Part shown: one piece after another, positions 1 through 5,897 of the stretch
Position numbering within the stretch: the first letter of the stretch is position 1
Layout: each line of letters starts with the position of its first letter
DNA from: RECG01 sp964444805
Lineage (GTDB): Bacteria; Bacillota_I; Bacilli_A; Acholeplasmatales; Acholeplasmataceae
Direction of reading: 5' to 3'
Length of the DNA: 5,897 bases
NCBI GenBank assembly: GCA_964444805.1
Contig: CAYUIK010000018.1
Span: 1-5,897 of the forward strand
Made by a program: the position numbers and the translations under genes
The notes under the pieces: model-generated
The model's input: only the letters and a program-made list of their open reading frames with translations
Databases searched by the model: none
What the model was told of the DNA's origin: nothing

Positions 1-2958
1 TTCATTTAGACCGAGTCGGTCGAACTCGAGTTCCAATTCCGCTTTGAAGTCCAACATTTCGAGTATACCATGCAGTCTTTTACCTTGTTCGATGGACTCG
101 AGTTCTTGTTTTGTCAAGAGACTCGACGGTGACATACTAAACGTCTTTTCTTGGCGTATTTCGTTGTTTAACCGCAGTTCGACGTATCGATAGGTCGTCT
201 CGATCTTCGGGATATCCTTTTCCGTTCTCTTCATCTTCCGGTAGTCGTCATTGAAAATCTCCGGGTCATATCCGGCAATCCGGATATCTCGTGAGATATT
301 CCCTTTGGCGGCGTAGATCATCTGTTCGAAACAGGTGAATTGCTCTCTGATGCTGAGATCGATCGGGTCATGTGAAAACGACTCATTCTCGAAGTCATCT
401 TCTTTCTTAGGAGACGAAAGAAGAATACCGGAATCTTTGATTCTCGTTAAAGCGACATAGAATAGTCTAACCTTTTCCGAAACGAACTTGCGTTGCAATT
501 TCAGTTTCAACAGCTCTTTCGGAATCGTATTGACGAGCCCTTCATTGAAGGCTCTGATGACGAACCCATAGCGTTCGTCATAATAGACGTCGTGGAAGGC
601 ATTCGTATGCCATTTGGCGAAAAGCATCGGGAAATAGACGACATTGAACTCCAACCCCTTGGACTTGTGAATCGTCATGACGTTCACTTTGCCCGGTTCG
701 AGTTCCGTTCCGCCCTTGAAGTCGATGTCTTCATCCTGATCGATCAGATACTTGAAATAGTCCAGGAGATCATCTAGGACATAACCGATTCTGCTCAAGT
801 CTTTCGCTTTCTTCAACAGGTACATGAGTCTTCGTTCGGCCATGACGACGTGTTCCAACTTCGTCGTCTTTTCAACGACGCCATAGCGTCGATAGAGCGA
901 CAACAACAACTGATCGATCGTCATCGTGCGTGCATGGTCGGCGTAGTCATTCAGTGTTCTCAGCATGTCGGTGATGCCTTCATGCTCGCTTAAGGATACC
1001 AGGTCCTTGCGGTAATAGGATTTCTGTTCAAGGTTTTGAAGCGTACGAATCAGGTCGTCATCTTCGAACTCGAAGATAAAGGAACGACCGACGCTCAAAA
1101 AAGCGTGCTTGAAATGCTTATGTGCGAATTTGGAATCCCGAAACGAACGAATCAGAACGAGCATGTTATGCAAGGCCATGATTTCTTCGTTATGATAGAA
1201 ACTGTGATCGGTATGGATATGAAGCGGTAGACCGCTCGCTTCAAAGATCTTACGATAGCGTTCGAAGTGTTTTTTCCGGTCGATCAAGATGACGAAGTCA
1301 TCGTATCGACAGGGTCTGAAGGGATTGTCAGGACTGTCCTTGTCATAGATCATGTGAGGGGTCTTCATCTTGTCTTTGATATCCTGTATGATCGCCATGG
1401 CGTGCGTTTCTTCCGGCGATAACTGAATGCCTTGTTTCTTCGTTTCGTGATTGATTGCTTCGTCATCTACTTCGAGCAAGGACAGACCCGACATCTGGTT
1501 TCCTTCTTGGACACCATCATAGAGCCCTCCGTATGCTAGAGCCTGGTTTTTGTCATAGGCGATGCCACCGATCGCTTTGTCCATCATAACGTTAAAAACG
1601 TTGTTGATATCTTCAAGAACGTTTTTCTTGGACCGGAAATTGATATTGAGGTCGATGGCATGTCCCTTTTCAAGATGGTTCTTATACCGTTCATAGCGGG
1701 CTTGAAAGAGTTCGGGATCGGCGTCGCGAAACCCATAGATCGACTGTTTCACGTCACCGACGATGAAGACGTTGTCTCGTGAAATCGATTGAATCAGTTG
1801 ATCCTGCAAATAGGACGTATCCTGGTATTCGTCGATCATGATCTCATCATAGCTCTCTCGGACTTGAAGGCGGATATCCTCATGTTCGCGTAAAATACCG
1901 GTCGCAAGCGATGCGATCGTGGAAAAGTCATAGATGTTCCGGGAATCCTGAAAGGCGCGAAAGCGCCGATTAAAGGACATCGTCAGATCAAGAAGGCATT
2001 TAATATGCGGTTTCGTCATCATAATATCCGCTTCATATTCTTCTCTTGACTTGCTCGTTAGATCCTCTAGGCGGCTCTTGATTTTCTTGTAGCGTTTCTT
2101 GATCGCTGCGATCTGTTTCTTGTCGTCTGCGTCGATTCCCTTAACGGTCGTCATGCGCATTTTCTTATCGAGAGCTTCTCGCATCTCCTCAAAGGACTTG
2201 GCCGAAAGAATATCCTCATGCAACAGGATCCACCCGTCGATCGAATCGCTCCCTTCGGTCGTACCCATGATCGACTTGCCGTAGGAAAAGAGCTTTCTCA
2301 TGGATTGCTGCAACATCCCGATCTCAGACAAGATGTCGGCATGGATCCGATCAAAGTAATCGGGTGTGAAATAACGCTCGAAATACTGATCCAGGTCCTC
2401 TTCTTTCAAATCGTACTTCTTGATCTGCTCGCTCATGAAAAGGACGTGTTCTTTCATCCTGTTGTCGTCTTTGGTCGTATAGGTCGACGCATAGTCGATA
2501 AAGGTTTGATCTTTCTTTTTGTGTCGTTGTTCGAAGAGCGTTTCGATGATCTTGTCCTTTTCGATTTTAAAGACGATCTCATCACCGATCTGAATGTCTC
2601 TTGACAGATTCATCCGGTCACAGTACTTCTTGACCAGGTAAAGACAAAAACTGTCAAATGTCGTGATCATGGCCGAATCGAGCAGCTCGAGCTGCTCGTT
2701 CAAGTGCCGATTGTTCTTATGGTCTTCACTCGATAGGGTCTTGCGGATCCGACTCTTCATCTCGGATGCTGCTGCACGCGTAAAGGTCAAAACGAGAAGG
2801 TTCTTGATCGATGCGCCATGCAATAAGCGTTCGATGACGCGTTCGGTCAGAACGCGCGTCTTGCCGCTACCGGCACCGGCACTGACGATGATGTTTGAAG
2901 TCGGATGAGCGATGGCATCGATCTGTGCTCGTGTAAAGTTTCCTTTAGGCGTCTTCAT
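1..2958 (-). CDS. addA: ATP-dependent helicase/nuclease subunit AddA (3' end cut by window edge)
   Basis: This is the motor subunit of the AddAB helicase-nuclease, which unwinds and resects double-strand DNA ends to load RecA. The frame is open for 986 codons from the ATG at 2958 to base 1 and was read directly; the stop lies outside. Superfamily 1A (UvrD-like) motifs appear in order: Q-motif FTRAQ (8-12), Walker A SAGAGSGKT (26-34), motif Ia LLVLTFTRAAASEM (54-67), motif Ib TTFDSFC (99-105), Walker B DEYQDT (376-381), motif III VGDVKQSIYGFR (400-411), motif IV NFRS (440-443), motif V TIHKSKGLEF (762-771) and motif VI VRLFYVALTR (830-839). QGKRLH (958-963) is the GxxxH motif opening the RecB-type nuclease domain; its catalytic Asp and Lys are beyond the edge. 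B. subtilis AddA is about 1,230 residues, so roughly 200-250 are missing. The start is fixed by a Shine-Dalgarno six bases upstream. It overlaps addB by 14 bases. The only close alternative is another UvrD/RecB-type helicase, which the addB neighbour argues against. Confidence 0.96.
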   Translation of the reverse strand, partial: MKTPKGNFTRAQIDAIAHPTSNIIVSAGAGSGKTRVLTERVIERLLHGASIKNLLVLTFTRAAASEMKSRIRKTLSSEDHKNNRHLNEQLELLDSAMITTFDSFCLYLVKKYCDRMNLSRDIQIGDEIVFKIEKDKIIETLFEQRHKKKDQTFIDYASTYTTKDDNRMKEHVLFMSEQIKKYDLKEEDLDQYFERYFTPDYFDRIHADILSEIGMLQQSMRKLFSYGKSIMGTTEGSDSIDGWILLHEDILSAKSFEEMREALDKKMRMTTVKGIDADDKKQIAAIKKRYKKIKSRLEDLTSKSREEYEADIMMTKPHIKCLLDLTMSFNRRFRAFQDSRNIYDFSTIASLATGILREHEDIRLQVRESYDEIMIDEYQDTSYLQDQLIQSISRDNVFIVGDVKQSIYGFRDADPELFQARYERYKNHLEKGHAIDLNINFRSKKNVLEDINNVFNVMMDKAIGGIAYDKNQALAYGGLYDGVQEGNQMSGLSLLEVDDEAINHETKKQGIQLSPEETHAMAIIQDIKDKMKTPHMIYDKDSPDNPFRPCRYDDFVILIDRKKHFERYRKIFEASGLPLHIHTDHSFYHNEEIMALHNMLVLIRSFRDSKFAHKHFKHAFLSVGRSFIFEFEDDDLIRTLQNLEQKSYYRKDLVSLSEHEGITDMLRTLNDYADHARTMTIDQLLLSLYRRYGVVEKTTKLEHVVMAERRLMYLLKKAKDLSRIGYVLDDLLDYFKYLIDQDEDIDFKGGTELEPGKVNVMTIHKSKGLEFNVVYFPMLFAKWHTNAFHDVYYDERYGFVIRAFNEGLVNTIPKELLKLKLQRKFVSEKVRLFYVALTRIKDSGILLSSPKKEDDFENESFSHDPIDLSIREQFTCFEQMIYAAKGNISRDIRIAGYDPEIFNDDYRKMKRTEKDIPKIETTYRYVELRLNNEIRQEKTFSMSPSSLLTKQELESIEQGKRLHGILEMLDFKAELELEFDRLGLNE

Positions 2959-5440
2959 CTTCTTCTCCCCCCTCTGAACCACTCTTAAACGGTGCTTGTT
3001 TCTCGATACTGACGTAGTCCTGATCCTGGACGTAACAGATGTCCTTGAGATCACAAAACGCACAACTGACCTTTTTCGTGAAATCTCCATCGAGTATTTT
3101 CGGTTCGATCGGAAAAAGTCCTCCTTCGATCCGTTCAACGGTATCATCGATCAATGTTTCGAATCGCTTTATAGCTCTAATAAGATCCTCTCTGTGAAAA
3201 ACCCAGGAACTCTTGGCAGGGTTGCCGTCCTTGTTGATCTTGTATTTCGGAAGCGTCTTGTGTTCTTCATATTCAAAATCGATTCTTTGGGCGAGATCGT
3301 GATCGATGCTCGTATATCCGTAGAGCGCCCAATCTCTTTTAAGCAACGTATCGTATGGGACATCCGTTTTCGCATCCAACACTTTTGAAAGTATTTTCTG
3401 GTAATAGAAACCGATGACATCGAGATTTTCTCCCTTGTTTTTAATGAGGAAGAGCAGATAGAAAAAGAGTTGGGCATAGAGCCCGGCATGAACGTAATTC
3501 AAGGGATAATCGGTTTTACCGGTCTTGTAGTCGACGAGATAAACGGAATTCGAATCCGAATCAAGTGCCATGACCTTGTCGATGACGCCCACGATCGAAC
3601 GAATGTGCGCGTAAGGAACGTCATAGCTGACTTCTTCCTCTTGAGACAGCACTCTGTATGACGATCTCGAATCGATTTCCTTGAGCCACGAGATGACTTT
3701 GACCATCTGTGAAAGACTATGTTCCATGTAAAACCGTTCGGTATGGTTCAATTCGAGTTCTTCTCTTGTGATAAAATCATCGAGCGCTTTCTTGAACGTA
3801 TCCATGATCTTGGAATCTGAAACGTCATATATGTCATAGGATTTCAGGATTTCATGGAAAAAGGACCCGATATGAAGCGCGACACCGTCGACTTCATAGG
3901 GGTCGACTTTGAGCACGTGGGTGAACATGAACTTGAAAGGACACTCGAAATAGGTCGTCAACTTCGAATAGGACAGGTGATCGAACGGTTCCAGGAGATG
4001 ATCGATCAGTTTCGAATCCGTGATCTCGAATGCGTTCTCATACCTTTTCGATCGGGTGATGTCCTGATGCGCATGAAAGTGCAGTAAGGCATCACTTGTC
4101 GTATTGAATGTTTTGTAAGCCACATAGTCCTTGGCGTAGTCGATCGTATCCTGGACTTTCGAGTAACGGATGCCTTCGAAGTCTTCTTCATGTGTACGTC
4201 TTATGACCTTACGCCTGATATCCTCGACCAAGGGTGAGGGATAGAATCGATCGGTTGAAGAGGTCTTTTTCTCTGTAATCGTCAGAAATGGACTCCGGCG
4301 AATCAAAGAAAGAATCTTCTTTTTCTCTGTTGAGACCATCTCTTCGGTCGTCTCGAGTCCGATGACGCGCTTGAGTGCGTCACTGAGATAGTCGTGGTCA
4401 CGCCTCACTTCCGGGATTTCTCCGAGATTGAAACCGATGATGAAAACATGGTCATCTGGCCCAATCGGGTATTTCGAGAGATCGGAAACGAGAATTCCGT
4501 CTTTATAACTAACGGTTTCGATCGGTGTTTTTTTTAGTTCATGGGCGATGACCGGCATATAGTCGGTCAAGCGACCGCCCTGCGGCAAATACGTGTTGAT
4601 GATGCCGATGATCTGGTTGAACGTCTTCGTGCTCTTTGGACTGGAAAATGCGTATTGACGCTTCAGTTCGTCATAGAGTTCATAGAGGTCTTCCTTGATC
4701 GTTTTCGCTTCCTGCGGTTCGAACGTCGTAACCGTCTTGGCGATCTCGAGATCGCCGAGATGGGTTGAAAAGCCACTGTTGACCATCAGATTGAAACGAG
4801 GAAAAACGGCTTCCATCAGCGAAAGATAGTCCTCGTTCTTCGTATGGATCTTGATTTCTTCCGGTTTGACTCGTTTTTGATCGATCAGAGCTGCGATCGT
4901 TTCAGCAAGAAACAGGACTTCCTTTTCATCGCTTTCGAAAACATGGAAATCGATCGGGTCATGAAAGTCGTTTTCTTGTGATTCCTTGACTTCCAATGTC
5001 TCGGATAAGCGTTTTAGACAACGCCCAAAAAGGAAATCCTTGACCGGATAACCTATAATCCATACCGTTCGTTCTCCATTCATTTTCAAAACGGAAGAAT
5101 CGTTTATGAGCATGCCTTTTTGAATCAGGTGCTTCTTCAGGTCCTTCAGTCTTTTCAATGATTCCTGTTCGTACTCGGAATCGACATCGATGTATTCGAG
5201 CAAGCCGATCATCTCATCGGCGATACTTGGTAAAACGTTCAGATATCTCGTCGCGTGATACAGACAAAGAGGCTCTCTTCGATGCGTCATCGCTTCGATG
5301 AGACCTTCTCTCGTCATCCATTTGATATCATGAAGGACGTGATCCTTCGATAAAGCCGTCAGAACTTCCATCTTGATCATCGCAGGCGCGATGATCAACA
5401 CAGGCTCATTCGACCGGGCGATCCGGATAATCTCTTTCAT
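2945..5440 (-). CDS. addB: Short AddB-type helicase-nuclease subunit: PD-(D/E)XK nuclease with Fe-S cysteines
   Basis: This is the partner nuclease of AddA in double-strand break resection, 831 codons ending in TAA. The C-terminal RecB-like nuclease is complete: GSFFH (525-529, GxxxH), VGVIDKV with D621, VDYKTGK with D637 and K639, and QLFFY (657-661, QxxxY). Four cysteines in AddB arrangement, C500 (in FECPFKF) and C793, C796 and C802 (CAFCDLKDIC), would bind a 4Fe-4S cluster clamping the nuclease domain. HVFIIGFNLGEIP (331-343) resembles the VFVLGVNDGVLP-type segment typical of AddB. The N terminus (LIIAPAMIKMEVL) sits where many AddB proteins carry a P-loop, but no GxxGxGKT is present. Length is well below the roughly 1,150 residues of B. 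subtilis AddB, so the helicase-like part is reduced. The frame stays open 51 codons further, to 5593, but that stretch crosses the promoter and lacks a good ribosome site; the ATG at 5440 follows GAGGGGG. The tail is acidic (EEDEDA). AddB-like identity is firm; exact orthology is inferred from synteny. Confidence 0.92.
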   Translation of the reverse strand: MKEIIRIARSNEPVLIIAPAMIKMEVLTALSKDHVLHDIKWMTREGLIEAMTHRREPLCLYHATRYLNVLPSIADEMIGLLEYIDVDSEYEQESLKRLKDLKKHLIQKGMLINDSSVLKMNGERTVWIIGYPVKDFLFGRCLKRLSETLEVKESQENDFHDPIDFHVFESDEKEVLFLAETIAALIDQKRVKPEEIKIHTKNEDYLSLMEAVFPRFNLMVNSGFSTHLGDLEIAKTVTTFEPQEAKTIKEDLYELYDELKRQYAFSSPKSTKTFNQIIGIINTYLPQGGRLTDYMPVIAHELKKTPIETVSYKDGILVSDLSKYPIGPDDHVFIIGFNLGEIPEVRRDHDYLSDALKRVIGLETTEEMVSTEKKKILSLIRRSPFLTITEKKTSSTDRFYPSPLVEDIRRKVIRRTHEEDFEGIRYSKVQDTIDYAKDYVAYKTFNTTSDALLHFHAHQDITRSKRYENAFEITDSKLIDHLLEPFDHLSYSKLTTYFECPFKFMFTHVLKVDPYEVDGVALHIGSFFHEILKSYDIYDVSDSKIMDTFKKALDDFITREELELNHTERFYMEHSLSQMVKVISWLKEIDSRSSYRVLSQEEEVSYDVPYAHIRSIVGVIDKVMALDSDSNSVYLVDYKTGKTDYPLNYVHAGLYAQLFFYLLFLIKNKGENLDVIGFYYQKILSKVLDAKTDVPYDTLLKRDWALYGYTSIDHDLAQRIDFEYEEHKTLPKYKINKDGNPAKSSWVFHREDLIRAIKRFETLIDDTVERIEGGLFPIEPKILDGDFTKKVSCAFCDLKDICYVQDQDYVSIEKQAPFKSGSEGGEEDEDA
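2965..2974 (-). promoter_or_regulatory. addA ribosome binding site inside the addB coding sequence
   Basis: The minus strand reads GAGGGGGGAG, ending six bases before the addA ATG (2956-2958). These bases also encode the Glu-Gly-Gly-Glu stretch of the AddB tail, so ribosomes finishing addB pass directly over the addA start. With the 14-base gene overlap this suggests translational coupling, which would help keep the two subunits near equal amounts. Confidence 0.8.
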
Positions 5441-5445
5441 CTGTT

Positions 5446-5452
5446 CCCCCTC
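5446..5452 (-). promoter_or_regulatory. addB ribosome binding site (decides the start)
   Basis: The minus strand reads GAGGGGG, ending five bases before the ATG at 5440; the GAGG core is eight bases away. This is a strong Shine-Dalgarno match and selects this ATG over upstream in-frame starts reaching 5593. Confidence 0.8.
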
Positions 5453-5498
5453 ATATGCGTTAAGACTTTCTTCCTTATAAAAAGGCGCTTTCGTGGCT

Positions 5499-5527
5499 AT
5501 TATACCATGTGTCGCCGAGAGAAAAAA
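5499..5527 (-). promoter_or_regulatory. Extended -10 sigma-A-type promoter for addBA
   Basis: On the minus strand a perfect TATAAT (5499-5504) is preceded by TGG, forming the TGnTATAAT extended -10 element. With a 17-base spacer the -35 position (5522-5527) reads TTTTTT, a poor match to TTGACA, which fits the weaker -35 requirement of extended -10 promoters. Transcription would start near 5492, leaving a leader of about 50 bases before the addB ATG. It lies downstream of any possible start above about 5500, supporting the ATG at 5440. Its activity is inferred from consensus only. Confidence 0.65.
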
Positions 5528-5614
5528 CCGCTCGTGACGGATTGAAGTGAGAATTTTGAATACAATAAAAGAGACGCCCCAAACGAATTTCACCGATCTT
5601 GTGGTGTCCTTCGA

Positions 5615-5645
5615 ATCGAGCGCCTCCTGGGGGGGCTATTTCGAT
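5615..5645 (-). terminator. Possible 3' stem-loop after the Ig-like repeat gene
   Basis: Four bases after the TAA, the minus-strand transcript can pair ATCGA (5641-5645) with TCGAT (5615-5619). After an internal loop it can also pair GCCCCC with GGAGGC around a short CCA loop, with one mismatch. The position suits an mRNA 3' end or a processing/stability hairpin. No T-rich run follows it, so it is not a standard intrinsic terminator, and read-through into addBA is possible. The fold was worked out by eye, without an energy calculation. Confidence 0.35.
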
Positions 5646-5649
5646 CGTG

Positions 5650-5897
5650 TTATTCTTGATCCATGACGACGAGGAACCGTGAGACTTGTCCTTCGTTGTC
5701 GCTCGAATCGGTTGCCGAATAGATGATTTCATACGTACCGGCAACGAGCGTATCGACTTCACCGGTTACGGTATAGTCGAGCGCTTCCAAACTGTTATCG
5801 CTGACGGATACGCCCGCATCGGTCCAATCATCACCGACGAATACGGTATCGACACCCGGATTGAGTTCCAAAACGGGAGGTGTCTCATCGATGACAT
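5650..5897 (-). CDS. C-terminal end of an Ig-like (DUF5011/HYR-type) repeat protein, probably surface-exposed (5' end cut by window edge)
   Basis: The frame enters from the right edge and stops at TAA (5650-5652), giving 82 complete codons. The peptide follows the consensus of bacterial Ig-like DUF5011 repeats: a TPPVLEL entry strand, then VFVGDDWTDAGVSVSD (compare the family pattern VGxxYxDxGVxAxD), then YTVTGEVDTLVAGTYEIIYSATDSSDN (compare VDTxxxGTYTVTYTATDxxGN), ending in FLVVMDQE. Such repeats usually occur in tandem in secreted or cell-surface proteins and act as stalks or adhesion modules. No LPXTG motif, membrane helix or basic tail follows the repeat, so any anchor would have to be at the unseen N terminus, for instance a lipoprotein signal. 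A TTG at 5871 could be mistaken for a start, but it lies inside the repeat and the frame continues upstream, so this is the end of a longer gene. No functional link to addBA is evident; the genes merely share orientation. Confidence 0.8.
   Translation of the reverse strand, partial: VIDETPPVLELNPGVDTVFVGDDWTDAGVSVSDNSLEALDYTVTGEVDTLVAGTYEIIYSATDSSDNEGQVSRFLVVMDQE

Larger units (their letters stand above)
5441..5649. other. Intergenic region between the Ig-like repeat gene and addB
   Basis: These 209 bases hold no convincing gene. From the upstream gene's stop toward addB they contain a GC-rich stem-loop (5615-5645), an unremarkable stretch (about 5545-5614), a weak CCG/CGG stem followed by six T on the minus strand (5522-5540) that might terminate transcription poorly, the extended -10 promoter (5499-5507), and a leader of about 50 bases with the addB ribosome binding site. 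No operator palindrome or riboswitch-like fold was recognised. Confidence 0.7.

Noticed and set aside
493..2908. Plus-strand open frames of 60-130 codons opposite addA (493-777, 1036-1230, 2099-2284, 2218-2604, 2663-2908).
   Set aside because: They are antisense shadows of a motif-rich helicase gene. Most lie in the codon-aligned antisense phase, kept open because the sense gene rarely uses TTA, CTA or TCA. Their products resemble no family.
2996..4768. Plus-strand frames (2996-3388, 3470-3661, 3854-4087, 4541-4768) and alternate minus-strand frames (3169-3489, 4006-4191) inside addB.
   Set aside because: They overlap a continuous AddB frame with nuclease and Fe-S motifs. The alternate products are Arg/Ser-rich out-of-frame readings without recognisable domains.
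5438..5455. Mini-ORF ATG-AGG-GGG-AAC-AGA-TGA overlapping the addB start as a possible regulatory uORF.
   Set aside because: Its codons are the addB Shine-Dalgarno itself and no separate ribosome site precedes it; most likely chance.
5522..5540. CCG/CGG stem followed by six T on the minus strand as an intrinsic terminator.
   Set aside because: The stem is only three Watson-Crick pairs plus one wobble, too weak for a confident call; it is mentioned only within the intergenic entry.
5441..5593. N-terminal extension of AddB by 51 codons, starting at 5593.
   Set aside because: The extension spans the extended -10 promoter, lacks a good ribosome site, and does not look like AddB. The ATG at 5440 has a strong Shine-Dalgarno.
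5475..5762. A 95-codon minus-strand frame bridging the Ig-like gene and the intergenic region.
   Set aside because: It overlaps the Ig-like repeat out of frame, runs through the hairpin and promoter, and its product has no family resemblance.
1..5897. A novel defence or mobile system built on the helicase-nuclease pair.
   Set aside because: The helicase motif set, nuclease motifs, Fe-S cysteines and gene order all fit housekeeping AddAB. No toxin, methyltransferase, transposase, integrase, inverted repeat or CRISPR-like repeat was seen.

Overview
The window is bacterial, with densely packed genes all on the minus strand. It is centred on a two-gene operon for an AddAB-type helicase-nuclease, the Bacillota counterpart of RecBCD, which processes double-strand DNA breaks. 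The addB-then-addA order, the AddA motif set, the four-cysteine iron-sulfur pattern in AddB, strong G-rich Shine-Dalgarno sites and a DUF5011-like surface-protein tail point to a low-to-mid GC Bacillota or Mycoplasmatota-type organism. An Acholeplasma/Izemoplasma-like or Erysipelotrichia-like lineage is a guess; no rRNA or marker gene is present to settle it. All reading frames are open under the standard code, and the Trp codons I checked are TGG.

Layout in the direction of transcription (right to left). (1) 5650-5897 holds the last 82 codons of a gene whose start lies outside the window; they encode an immunoglobulin-like repeat of the DUF5011/HYR type. (2) 5441-5649 is intergenic, with a GC-rich stem-loop just after that stop codon and a clear extended -10 promoter (TGG-TATAAT) for the next gene. 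(3) 2945-5440 is addB, 831 codons. It has an intact PD-(D/E)XK nuclease and Fe-S cysteines but is much shorter than well-studied AddB proteins and shows no Walker A motif at its N terminus. (4) 1-2958 is addA, 986 codons in view and truncated by the left edge. It carries a full set of superfamily 1A helicase motifs and the first motif (GxxxH) of its C-terminal nuclease; the nuclease active site lies beyond the window.

addB and addA overlap by 14 bases, and the addA ribosome binding site lies inside the codons for the acidic addB tail, so the subunits are very probably translationally coupled. The expected complex has one ATP motor (AddA) and two nucleases, with AddB as the scanning and clamp subunit. 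I see no mobile element, CRISPR array, tRNA, rRNA or novel defence cassette. The least ordinary points are the pared-down AddB without a P-loop, the dual-coded gene junction, and a local excess of ATCG/CGAT/TCGA/GATC words.
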